From the NCBI GenBank assembly GCA_021730985.1, contig JAKFYI010000016.1:1-64000 (forward strand): 64,000 nucleotides of DNA, in the 5' to 3' direction. The notes under the pieces were generated by a model, which was given only the letters and a program-made list of their open reading frames with translations, was not told the DNA's origin and ran no database searches. The position numbers were made by a program, and so were the translations under genes. Positions 34,791 through 42,811 of the stretch are shown here, piece after piece. The stretch's first letter is position 1, and every line of letters begins with the position of its first letter. This stretch comes from Hyphomicrobiales bacterium. Lineage in GTDB: Bacteria > Pseudomonadota > Alphaproteobacteria > Rhizobiales > Xanthobacteraceae.

Positions 34791-34830
34791 ACAAAAAAAG
34801 GAGGCAGCGACGTGCGGCCTCCTTTTTTGT
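34791..34830 (-). terminator. Rho-independent terminator after array member 5, possibly bidirectional
   Basis: Imperfect inverted repeat with arms ACAAAAAAAGGAGGC and GCCTCCTTTTTTGT around a short loop, so U-runs occur on both strands. It lies 16 bases beyond the member-5 stop. The gap up to member 4 (34646-34846) holds nothing else. Confidence 0.85.
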
Positions 34831-34846
34831 TGCGAATAAGTCGCGA

Positions 34847-35848
34847 CTAAATCGTCGGATTCCACGGCGCCGGGGCAAGGCGATAACCGCTGCCGTCCTT
34901 CTCGACATAGCAGAGGCCCGGGAACGCCCAATGGAAGCCCAAGATCAACGACTTTTCCGCCGCCGACATGTCGTAGAGCTTGCGCCGGGTCGCTTCCGCC
35001 ACCGGCCCGTCCATATCGGGCGCCCCGTGCCAGCCCGGATTGCGGACGAACAACACGGCGATCGCCGCCGTCACATCGGATTGCACAATCAGTTTGGAGC
35101 CGCCCGACGAAACAACATACGCCATGTGGCCGGGCGTATGACCGTAGGCCGCGACCGCGGTGATGCCAGGAACAACCTCCCTGTCGGCGTCATACTGCGT
35201 CACCTTGTTGCCAAGCGCACCGAACACGCGGCGCGCATTGTTGAAGTTGCCCTTCAGACCCTCGGGGGCCTTGGCCAGATTCTCGTCGTTCATCCAGAAC
35301 TTCCATTCGATCGCCGGCACCATGATCTCGGCGTTCGGATAGGCAGCCTTGTTGTCGGCCGCCAGCAAGCCATTGATGTGATCGCCATGGAAATGCGAGA
35401 TGACGACCGCATCGACTGCATTGCGGTCGATGCCGGCGGCGGCCAGATTCGTCTGGAACTGGCCTTGCGCTCCCTTGCTCTGCTCGAACATCGCTGGACC
35501 AAGTCCGGTGTCGATCACGACGAGCTTTGATCCGGTGTTCACGACCACCGGGTTGAACGGCGCGGTCGCCTTGTCCTTGTCCATGTACAGCGATGCAAGC
35601 GCGGCATGCACCGCCTCCTTGGGCTGATTGCGCACGAAGGTGTCAGGCACCGGCGCAGCGCGCACGCCGTCGGTGACCACTGTCACCTCCATGCTGCCGA
35701 CTTTATGGCGGTAGAACCCGGCGTTCTGCTTGCCGATCGGCGGTGCCGCGGCGATAGCCGGGATTGTCATCGCGGCCGGCGCGAGCACAGAGGCGGCGGT
35801 CGCCGCAGCAGTATTGGCCATCAGGCTACGTCGATTGAGTTGTGTCAT
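34847..35848 (-). CDS. Tat-exported MBL-fold hydrolase, MPH-like, array member 5
   Basis: 333 residues from the ATG at 35848 after AGGGAGAT. Signal QLNRRSLMANTAAATAAS keeps the two arginines but has Met in place of the usual hydrophobic pair. The domain opens FYRHKVGSMEVTVVTDG. Ligands: SHFHGDH, AAYGHTPGH, QSDV and GFHWAFP, all intact. It has an insertion AAIAVLFVRNPG after the bridging Asp. It ends APWNPTI. First gene of the array; a start at 35944 would give a 32-residue extension with no motif. Substrate unknown. Confidence 0.93.
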   Translation of the reverse strand: MTQLNRRSLMANTAAATAASVLAPAAMTIPAIAAAPPIGKQNAGFYRHKVGSMEVTVVTDGVRAAPVPDTFVRNQPKEAVHAALASLYMDKDKATAPFNPVVVNTGSKLVVIDTGLGPAMFEQSKGAQGQFQTNLAAAGIDRNAVDAVVISHFHGDHINGLLAADNKAAYPNAEIMVPAIEWKFWMNDENLAKAPEGLKGNFNNARRVFGALGNKVTQYDADREVVPGITAVAAYGHTPGHMAYVVSSGGSKLIVQSDVTAAIAVLFVRNPGWHGAPDMDGPVAEATRRKLYDMSAAEKSLILGFHWAFPGLCYVEKDGSGYRLAPAPWNPTI

Positions 35849-36170
35849 GCCGATCTCCCTCAAAATGATATGGAATAGCGAAAACCATCGGCGATCGTTG
35901 CCTCCGGCAACGGTTTCTTGCCGACCGGTCAGAGCCTCATGCATAGGGCGAAATAGGACCGTGCCGCGTATCGCACTAACACCCTGCCGTCCTCCCTATT
36001 CCGCACCGATGACACCACGATGTCTGCGCCATACCGCTCCAACACGGGTTGAGGCAACTCCATCGCAATCCTAAGATGCGGCACCCTGCGGGGCCACGGC
36101 ATCGACCGCGGCTTCGCGCAGGTCAAAAAGCGCCAGAGTATTAGGGCGACGAAAACGGGAGGAAGTTGTA
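35849..36170. other. 322-bp divergent intergenic region
   Basis: This stretch separates array member 5 (leftward) from the HbpS-like gene (rightward), so it should hold both promoters. I see ribosome sites at each edge (AGGGAG-type leftward, GGGAGGAAG rightward) but no clear operator, palindrome or convincing sigma-70 pair, and no coding sequence that I trust. Confidence 0.6.
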
Positions 36171-36704
36171 ATGCGTAAGACGCTACTGACATCCATGGCG
36201 CTGGCCGCTGCGGTTCTGCTATCCGCCGAAGCAAGTGCGCAGGCGCCGGCACCCGCCCCCGCAGCCGTGCCGGATCAGATGCCGTTCGATGTTCCCTATG
36301 GCGCACCGATCGGCATCGACAAAGCGATCTCCGTCGTCAATGCGGTCGTTGCGGAAGCCAAGAAGAGCCCGCGCAACTGGAAGCTCGCGATTGCCGTCAC
36401 CGATCCAAACGGCGAGCTGATCTATTTCTATAAGATGGACAGCACGCAGAACGCATCGGTGAACATCGCGATCAACAAAGCCCGCACCGCCGCGCGCTTC
36501 CGCCGCGAGAGCGCTGTGTTCGCCGGCGCGATGGCTCAACCGACTGGCGCGTTCGTTCCGACACTCGACCCGACCCTCACCGCTTCGCCGGGCGGCATTC
36601 CGCTCATCGAAGGCGGCCGGATCGTCGGCGCGGTCGGCTGCAGCGGCGCGACCGGACCGCAGGATCTCGTGGCCTGCAAGGCGGGCGCCGACACGATCAA
36701 GTAA
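36171..36704 (+). CDS. exported HbpS/GlcG-like (DUF336) protein
   Basis: 177 residues. Signal peptide LTSMALAAAVLLSAEASAQ, then a Pro/Ala linker and a GlcG/HbpS domain (about 45-177). Segments typical of the family are GAPIGIDKAISVVNAVVAEA, NWKLAIAVTDPNGELIYFYKMD, INKARTAARFRRES and GGIPLIEGGRIVGAVGCSGATG. Streptomyces HbpS binds haem and is part of a redox-sensing system; other members are in glycolate or propanediol loci with unknown roles. Here it is divergent from the MBL array and has a strong terminator after it. A periplasmic sensor or binding role is inferred. Confidence 0.9.
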   Translation: MRKTLLTSMALAAAVLLSAEASAQAPAPAPAAVPDQMPFDVPYGAPIGIDKAISVVNAVVAEAKKSPRNWKLAIAVTDPNGELIYFYKMDSTQNASVNIAINKARTAARFRRESAVFAGAMAQPTGAFVPTLDPTLTASPGGIPLIEGGRIVGAVGCSGATGPQDLVACKAGADTIK

Positions 36705-36730
36705 GAAACGATTTCAGGACTGAGTTGGCT

Positions 36731-36761
36731 CTGCCGGGACCGAAATCCCGGCAGAATTTTT
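36731..36761 (+). terminator. Rho-independent terminator after the HbpS-like gene
   Basis: Nine-base stem CTGCCGGGA/TCCCGGCAG with a six-base loop CCGAAA, then AATTTTT on the plus strand. It overlaps the stop codon of the convergent DedA gene by one base. Confidence 0.9.
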
Positions 36762-37300
36762 CAGGCCAGCAGGCTGCCAATCCACTTGATGAACTTGGAG
36801 GTGATGTCGCCAAGGAGCAGCAGCGTTGCAGCCCACACAAACGCCGAAGAGAAGTTCGCGACCTGAAACCGCCAATGCGGCATCGCGAAAATGCCGGCGA
36901 TCAACGGGACCGTGGCGCGCAACGGCCCGGAAAAACGGCCGATGAAGATGGCCGCCGGCCCCCACTTCCTCACGAAATCCTCACCCTTCGGAATCATCTC
37001 GGGATTCCGCGACAGCGGCCACATGTGATAGACTCGCTTCTCGAGCTTGAGCCCGATCCAGTATGAGACCCAGTCGCCGAGTGCCGCTCCGATCGAACCG
37101 GCAATCCAGATCGGCCAGAAATTCAGTTCGCTTGCGCCGATCAGCGTGCCGATGCCGACCAGCGCCGCCCACGCCGGGATCAAAAGCGAGATCAGGGCCA
37201 GCGACTCGGCAAAGCACAGGATGAACACGACCGGCGCGGCCCACGCGCTGTGCAGGCGCACGAAGGCGATGATGGGGTCGGCGTAGCTACTAAAATCCAT
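36761..37300 (-). CDS. DedA/SNARE-associated family membrane protein
   Basis: 179 residues with five or six hydrophobic segments. The DedA signature is present: FVRKWGPAAIFIGRFSGPLRATVPLIAGIFAMP with the conserved Arg and Gly-Pro, and FCAESLALISLLIPAWAALVGIGTLIG at the start (reading AESLALISLLIPAW). DedA proteins are polytopic inner-membrane proteins linked to membrane potential, lipid flipping and drug resistance. The ATG at 37300 gives the whole domain. Divergent from the FkbM gene. Confidence 0.93.
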   Translation of the reverse strand: MDFSSYADPIIAFVRLHSAWAAPVVFILCFAESLALISLLIPAWAALVGIGTLIGASELNFWPIWIAGSIGAALGDWVSYWIGLKLEKRVYHMWPLSRNPEMIPKGEDFVRKWGPAAIFIGRFSGPLRATVPLIAGIFAMPHWRFQVANFSSAFVWAATLLLLGDITSKFIKWIGSLLA

Positions 37301-37397
37301 GGGAATCCGTTGGGCGGGAGATGGTTACGTTTAGCGCGCTCATGCCGCATAAGCCAGCATGGCAATTGCAACCAATTCTGGGCAGGATAACGAACCG

Positions 37398-38180
37398 ATG
37401 ACTCCCCAATACTTCCGTTTCCCGATTGGCCGCTTCGAGCATGGGCTGCGCAGGCTCTACTCGGAATCCATGCGCCTATTGGGCCGCCGGACTCACATGG
37501 TGAGCGCTCAAGGCGCGCGTTTTGTGGTCGATACAACCGATTTGATCGACCGCTCGATCGCGTGGTTCGGAATCTGGGAGGGCGACCAGATCGAGGACAT
37601 GGCCCAGGTCTGCGCCCGATTCCGGGCGGACTATTTCTTCGACATCGGTGCGAATTCCGGCGTGTACAGCATCCTGCTCGCGATCAAGGGCGTGGTGCCC
37701 AACGTGGTCGCGTTCGAGCCCGACCCCGGCAACTATGTGCGCCTGATGGCGAACCTCAAAGCCAACAACCTCACGGACAAGGTGCGCGCACTGACCAGTG
37801 CGGTGGGCTCAGAGGCCGCCGAGGTCGATCTGATGGAGGCCGGAGGCCACAACCGCGGCGAGTCCTGGATCGCGCATCCCGACAAGCCGCCGGAGGAAGC
37901 CCCCGGCGTCGCCACTCACCGGGTCCGGCAGATCCGCTTCGACGACGAGTTCGCGATCTCCGGAAAAACGCTGGTCATCAAAATGGATGTGGAGGGCTCG
38001 GAGTTCCATGCGCTGCGCGGCATGCAACGCACGCTGGCCGACAACGCTTGCTACCTCCAAGTCGAGCTCTATTCGGACCGGATCGATGAACTCAAGGCGC
38101 TGTTCGCGGGGCTTGGCTACCGCTACTTGAAGACCGCCTACATCGATCATTATTTCACCAACATTCCGGCCATCGAGTAG
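37398..38180 (+). CDS. FkbM-family SAM-dependent methyltransferase
   Basis: 260 residues from an ATG at 37398 following AGGATAA; an upstream ATG at 37359 would add 13 residues and has no ribosome site. The SAM-binding motif is FFDIGANSGVYSILLA (I), then VAFEPDPGNYVRLMANLKANN (II), ALTSAVG and IKMDVEGSEFHALRGM, the FkbM hallmark. Such enzymes methylate sugar or polyketide hydroxyls, here perhaps an envelope glycan. It ends 120 bp before parE on the same strand. Confidence 0.9.
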   Translation: MTPQYFRFPIGRFEHGLRRLYSESMRLLGRRTHMVSAQGARFVVDTTDLIDRSIAWFGIWEGDQIEDMAQVCARFRADYFFDIGANSGVYSILLAIKGVVPNVVAFEPDPGNYVRLMANLKANNLTDKVRALTSAVGSEAAEVDLMEAGGHNRGESWIAHPDKPPEEAPGVATHRVRQIRFDDEFAISGKTLVIKMDVEGSEFHALRGMQRTLADNACYLQVELYSDRIDELKALFAGLGYRYLKTAYIDHYFTNIPAIE

Positions 38181-38300
38181 CGGCACGCCGCTCGACGCCC
38201 CCTCCCCCTTGCGGGGCAAGCCAAACAAAACTCATGTGGCATATTCGGACGGCACGGTGATTCGCGCCGTCCCCCGCAGCAACCGAGCCGACACTGGACC

Positions 38301-40373
38301 ATGGCCAAATCCGCGAACAAAAACAAAAAGATCGAAAAGAAAGTCAGCGCCTCGGGCGATCTGTTCTCCGGGCTTGAGCAAAAGCGCGGCGCGTCCAAGT
38401 CACCCCGCGCCGGCCGCACCGTCAGCGCGGCGGACGCCGGCTACAGCGCCAAGCACATTGAGGTGCTGGAGGGGCTCGAGCCGGTTCGCCGGCGGCCCGG
38501 CATGTACATCGGCGGCACCGACGAGAAGGCGCTGCATCATCTGTTCGCCGAGGTGATCGACAATTCGATGGACGAGGCGCTGGCCGGCCACGCCACCTTC
38601 ATCGACGTCGAGCTCGATGCCGACGGCTTCATCCGCGTCACCGACAACGGCCGCGGCATCCCGGTCGATCCGCATCCGAAGTTCAAGAACAAGTCGGCGC
38701 TCGAAGTGATCATGTGCACGCTGCACGCCGGCGGCAAATTCGACTCCAAGGTGTACGACACGTCCGGCGGCCTGCACGGCGTCGGCGTATCGGTTGCGAA
38801 TGCGCTGTCCGACCGCATGGAGGTCGAAGTCGCGCGCAGCCAGAAGCTCTACCGGATGGTGTTCGAGCGCGGCATCCCGAAGGGCAAGTTGCAGGACGCG
38901 GGCAAAGCGCCAAACCGGCGCGGCACCTCGGTGCGCTTCCACCCCGACCCGCAGATCTTCGGCGACAAGGCCCGCTTCATCCCCGAGCGCGTGTTCAAGA
39001 TGACGCGCTCCAAGGCATATCTGTTCGGCGGCGTGGAAATCCGCTGGTCGTGCGCCAAGGAACTGGTCGAAGGCACGGACGTGCCGGAGAAGGCGTCGTT
39101 CCACTTTGAGGAAGGCCTGCGCGACTATCTGGCGGAAACGCTGAAGGAGGCCACCCTCGTTCACCCCGATATCTTCACCGGCACGTCCGGCAAGGTCGGG
39201 CAGCACGGCGGCGCGCAATGGGCGGTCGGGTGGACCGCAGACGCCGACGGCTTTCTCAACTCCTACTGCAACACCATCCCGACACCGGACGGCGGCACCC
39301 ACGAGTCGGGCCTGCGCACCGCCCTGCTCCGCGGCCTGAAGGATCACGCCGAGCGCGTCGGCCAAGGCAAGCGCGCGGCGCCGATCACCAGCGAAGACAT
39401 CATGGTCGGCGCAGGCTGCATGATGTCGGTGTTCATCCGCGAGCCGGAATTCCAGGGCCAGACCAAGGACCGGCTGGCGACCGCCGAGGCGCAGAAAATC
39501 GTCGAGCAGGCGATCAAGGATCCGTTCGACCACTGGCTCGCCGGCAACCCGACGCAGGCCAACAAGCTGCTCGACTTCGTGATCGACCGCGCCGACGAGC
39601 GCGTCCGCCGCCGGCAGGAAAAGGACATCTCCCGCAAGGCCGCGACCCGCAAGCTGCGGCTGCCGGGCAAGCTTGCCGACTGCACCAATGGGCAGGCCGC
39701 GGGTTCGGAAATCTTCATCGTCGAAGGCGACTCGGCCGGCGGTTCGGCCAAGCAGGCGCGCGACCGCGCCTCGCAGGCGGTGCTGCCGCTGCGCGGCAAG
39801 ATCCTCAACGTGCAATCCGCCACCAAGGACAAGCTCGCCGGCAACGTCCAGCTTGCCGATCTGGTCCAGGCGTTGGGCTGCGGCACCGGCTCGAACTACC
39901 GGGACGGCGACTTGCGCTACGACAAGGTCATCATCATGACCGACGCCGACGTCGATGGCGCGCACATCGCCTCGCTGCTGATCACCTTCTTCTACACGCA
40001 GATGCAGGAACTGATCGATCGCGGCCACCTGTATCTCGCAGTGCCGCCGCTCTACCGGCTTTCGCACGGCGGCAAGACGTTCTACGCGCGCGACGACAAG
40101 CACAAGGACGAGCTTCTCAAGAAGGAGTTCCGCGCCAACGCCCAGGTCGAGATCGGCCGCTTCAAGGGTCTCGGCGAGATGATGGCGGCGCAGCTGAAGG
40201 AAACCACGATGGACCCGCGGAAGCGCACCTTGCTGCGGGTCATGCTGGCGGACGACGCCCGCAAGGCCACCGAAAAATCGGTCGAACGGCTGATGGGCAC
40301 CAAAGCCGAGCTGCGCTTCGAATTCATCCAGGAGCGCGCGGAATTCGCCAACGAGGAATTGCTGGACGTGTAG
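38301..40373 (+). CDS. parE: DNA topoisomerase IV subunit B
   Basis: 690 residues. A basic N-terminal extension (about 1-45) precedes the GHKL ATPase: EVIDNSMDEALAG, DNGRGIPVD, and GGLHGVGVSVANALS. The TOPRIM domain has IVEGDSAGGSAKQARDR, LPLRGKILNVQ and the metal-binding DADVDGAHI. It ends with RFKGLGEMMAAQLKETTMDP. With ParC it decatenates chromosomes in an ATP-dependent manner. GyrB instead would have a long insert near the C-terminus, which is absent. Convergent with pobA. Confidence 0.97.
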   Translation: MAKSANKNKKIEKKVSASGDLFSGLEQKRGASKSPRAGRTVSAADAGYSAKHIEVLEGLEPVRRRPGMYIGGTDEKALHHLFAEVIDNSMDEALAGHATFIDVELDADGFIRVTDNGRGIPVDPHPKFKNKSALEVIMCTLHAGGKFDSKVYDTSGGLHGVGVSVANALSDRMEVEVARSQKLYRMVFERGIPKGKLQDAGKAPNRRGTSVRFHPDPQIFGDKARFIPERVFKMTRSKAYLFGGVEIRWSCAKELVEGTDVPEKASFHFEEGLRDYLAETLKEATLVHPDIFTGTSGKVGQHGGAQWAVGWTADADGFLNSYCNTIPTPDGGTHESGLRTALLRGLKDHAERVGQGKRAAPITSEDIMVGAGCMMSVFIREPEFQGQTKDRLATAEAQKIVEQAIKDPFDHWLAGNPTQANKLLDFVIDRADERVRRRQEKDISRKAATRKLRLPGKLADCTNGQAAGSEIFIVEGDSAGGSAKQARDRASQAVLPLRGKILNVQSATKDKLAGNVQLADLVQALGCGTGSNYRDGDLRYDKVIIMTDADVDGAHIASLLITFFYTQMQELIDRGHLYLAVPPLYRLSHGGKTFYARDDKHKDELLKKEFRANAQVEIGRFKGLGEMMAAQLKETTMDPRKRTLLRVMLADDARKATEKSVERLMGTKAELRFEFIQERAEFANEELLDV

Positions 40374-40388
40374 CGGCCGCGGACGCCT

Positions 40389-41555
40389 TCAATCGATCGG
40401 CAACCCGACGTAGTTCTCCGCGAGCGACTTCGCTGCCGCCTCCGAGCTTGCCAGATAATCCAGCTCGGCCAGTTGCCGCCTGCGGTCGAACGGCGTTTCC
40501 TCGGGAAACAGGTGCATCAACCGCGTCATCCACCACGAGAAGCGCTGCGCCTTCCACACACGCCGCAAACAGGTATCCGAGTAACTGTCGAGCAGGCCGG
40601 TCGCACCGTTGCGGTAAAACGCGGCGATCGCTCGTGACAGCACCAGCACGTCGGCGAACGCGAGGTTCATGCCCTTGGCGCCGGTCGGCGGCACGATGTG
40701 GGCGCTGTCGCCGGCCAGGAACATCCGGCCGTGCCGCATCGGCTCGGCAACGAACGAGCGCATCTGCGCCACGATCTTCTCGACGATCGGTCCGCGCGAC
40801 AGCACCTTGGTGCCGCCGAGCCGCGTTTCGAGTTCGTCCCAGATCTTGTGGTCGGGCCACTTATCCGGATTCTCGTCCGGCGCGCATTGCAGATAGTAAC
40901 GCACCAGGTTCGGCGAGCGCATGCTGAACAGCGCAAAGCCACGCTGATGATAGGCGTAGATCAATTCGTCGGCGACCGGCTTTGCCTCCGCGAGAATGCC
41001 GAGCCAGCCGAATGGATATTCCCGCTCATAGACGCTGATCGCGTTGGCCGGAATGCTTGAACGGCACACGCCGTGAAAGCCGTCACATCCGCCGATGAAG
41101 TCGCAATCGACCTCCTCCGCCTTGCCGCCATGCCGGAACGTAATCTTCGGCGCCTTGCCGTCGAACCCGCGCACCCGCACGTCCGAGCAATCGAACAGAA
41201 TTTGCCCACCATCGGCGATCCGCTTCGCGATCAGATCCTTCACGACCTCCTGCTGGCCGTAGATGGTGACGCGCTTGCCGACCAGCTTCTTGAAGTCGAT
41301 GCGATGCAGCGCGCCATTGAAGCCGATGTAGATGCCGTCGTGCACCATGCTCTCGCGCTTCATGCGCGCACCGACGCCGGTCTCGACCAGCATGTCGGCG
41401 GCCCACTGCTCAATCAGGCCGGCGCGGATGCGCGCCTCGCAATAGGCCCGGCTTCGCGCCTCGATGATGATGCTGGAAATGCCCGCGCGATGCAGGAGAT
41501 GCGACAGCATCAATCCAGCAGGACCCGCGCCGACGATGCCAACCTGTGCCCGCAT
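40389..41555 (-). CDS. pobA: 4-hydroxybenzoate 3-monooxygenase
   Basis: 388 residues, matching the family length of about 390-395. FAD binding: VGIVGAGPAGLML (5-17), the CDGFHG motif, and LAGDSAHIVPPTGAKGMN. IEARSRAYCEARIRAGLIEQ and YYLQCAPDENPDKW are characteristic of PobA. It hydroxylates 4-hydroxybenzoate to protocatechuate with NADPH and O2. No pobR-like activator is next to it, but the Bug receptor transcribed toward it, 148 bp upstream, may supply aromatic acids. The start at 41555 is chosen over 41651, whose extension is unconserved. Confidence 0.95.
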   Translation of the reverse strand: MRAQVGIVGAGPAGLMLSHLLHRAGISSIIIEARSRAYCEARIRAGLIEQWAADMLVETGVGARMKRESMVHDGIYIGFNGALHRIDFKKLVGKRVTIYGQQEVVKDLIAKRIADGGQILFDCSDVRVRGFDGKAPKITFRHGGKAEEVDCDFIGGCDGFHGVCRSSIPANAISVYEREYPFGWLGILAEAKPVADELIYAYHQRGFALFSMRSPNLVRYYLQCAPDENPDKWPDHKIWDELETRLGGTKVLSRGPIVEKIVAQMRSFVAEPMRHGRMFLAGDSAHIVPPTGAKGMNLAFADVLVLSRAIAAFYRNGATGLLDSYSDTCLRRVWKAQRFSWWMTRLMHLFPEETPFDRRRQLAELDYLASSEAAAKSLAENYVGLPID

Positions 41556-41650
41556 GGCCTCACTCGTTTGAACTGCAGCGATCTTGCCCACATGGTGGCG
41601 CGAGGCAATGGAAATCCCGCCGAAGGGCGTCCCGTTCAGTGCCAGAAACA

Positions 41651-41677
41651 CTCATGCCCCGGAGACCGGGGCATGAG
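41651..41677 (-). terminator. strong hairpin after the Bug receptor gene
   Basis: Perfect 12-base stem CTCATGCCCCGG/CCGGGGCATGAG with a three-base loop, then TGTTTCT on the minus strand. It lies between the receptor stop (41704) and pobA. Confidence 0.8.
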
Positions 41678-41703
41678 CACCACAGATCGCCGTCCGGCCG
41701 GGA

Positions 41704-42693
41704 CTAGTTGTCGAACTTCAGGTTCGCGGCCTTGATCACTTCGGCGATGTTCCGGATGTCCCGGTCGATCATGGCGCGGAACTCGGACGACGGCTGGCCG
41801 CCCGGCGTTACCGCCATGGCCTTCAACTTGGAGCTGACATCCGGGTCCTTGATCGCCTTCTGCAGCGCCATCTCAAGCTTGGCCACGATCGGCTCCGGCG
41901 TGCCGACCGGGACGAAGTAGCCGCTAAACAGCTTGATATCGACTTCGGGGAACCCGGATTCCGCCATGCTGGGCACGTCCGGCACCTCCGCCGAGCGAAC
42001 CGAGTCCGTGACCGCGAGCGCCTTCACCTTGCCCGCCTTGATCTGCGGAATAGCCGGCGGACCGTCGGAGATCGCAAACAGCGTCTGGCCCTGCATGACG
42101 CTCAAGATCATTTCGTTGCTGCTCTTGTAGGGGATCATCTGCCCGGGCATGCCGCTCTTGAGCTTGAGCAACTCGCTTGCCGTGGTGAAGGCCGGCGAGG
42201 TCGAGGCGTAGTTCGACTTTTCCGGGTTCTTCTTCGCCCACTCGACCAGTTCCTTGACGTTCTTCGCCGGGTGCTCCGGCGGCACCACCATGATCAGCGG
42301 AAAATTCGCGATCATCGACAGCGGAATGAACGTCTTGGTCGGGTGATACGAAAGATTGGGATAGGCTGCGGCCGCAATCGACATGACGCCGCTCGCGCCG
42401 ACGAACAGCGTGTAGCCGTCGCGCGGCTGGTTCATCACATATTCGGCGGCGATCCGTCCGCCCGCGCCGGGCTTGTTCTCGTTGATCACCGGTTGCCCGA
42501 GGATCTCCGACAGCTTGTTGCCGACGAGCCGGGCGAAGATATCGTTGCCGCCGCCGGCGGCGAACGGAACGATCACCCGGATCGGCTTGTTGGGAAAGCT
42601 GGCCGCGTCCTGCGCCGCAGCGGGATCGAACGCTGCGCCAGCGAACAGCGCCAGCGCGCCCAGCGCCGCACGGCCGAAGTTGAACGGACTCAT
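41704..42693 (-). CDS. Bug-family (TTT) periplasmic solute receptor
   Basis: 329 residues. Signal peptide AALGALALFAGAAFDPAAAQ, mature start SFPNKPIRVIVPFAAGGGND, then NENKPGAGGRIAAE and DGYTLFVGASG in family order. It ends with the usual helix containing AEVIKAANLKF. It should bind a carboxylate or aromatic acid for a TctAB-type permease not present here. The ATG at 42693 has a GAGGGAGGAAAC site. Placement just before pobA suggests, but does not prove, a benzoate-like ligand. A 118-bp gap separates it from the cystathionine gamma-lyase gene. Confidence 0.95.
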   Translation of the reverse strand: MSPFNFGRAALGALALFAGAAFDPAAAQDAASFPNKPIRVIVPFAAGGGNDIFARLVGNKLSEILGQPVINENKPGAGGRIAAEYVMNQPRDGYTLFVGASGVMSIAAAAYPNLSYHPTKTFIPLSMIANFPLIMVVPPEHPAKNVKELVEWAKKNPEKSNYASTSPAFTTASELLKLKSGMPGQMIPYKSSNEMILSVMQGQTLFAISDGPPAIPQIKAGKVKALAVTDSVRSAEVPDVPSMAESGFPEVDIKLFSGYFVPVGTPEPIVAKLEMALQKAIKDPDVSSKLKAMAVTPGGQPSSEFRAMIDRDIRNIAEVIKAANLKFDN

Positions 42694-42811
42694 CGTTTCC
42701 TCCCTCAAGATGTTGGACGTCAGGCATGAAAGCGCGCCTCACGTCATTCGCCTATTGGCGCACAACCTAGCCGAATTTGCGGGAAAGTCGATTGGCGCTT
42801 GGCCGCAGGCG

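Noticed and set aside
33671-35530. Long plus-strand frame of about 619 residues opposite array members 4 and 5
   Set aside because: The minus-strand genes have complete metal motifs, signals and ribosome sites. The antisense frame runs through a terminator and has a His/Arg-rich shadow composition.
30510-35848. Array as AHL-lactonase quorum-quenching system
   Set aside because: The family resemblance is closer to methyl parathion hydrolase, and no LuxI or LuxR gene is near. Acyl-homoserine-lactone activity is possible but not supported by sequence.
38400-40103. Minus-strand frame of 567 residues inside parE
   Set aside because: parE has all topoisomerase motifs in the other strand; the frame is a shadow.
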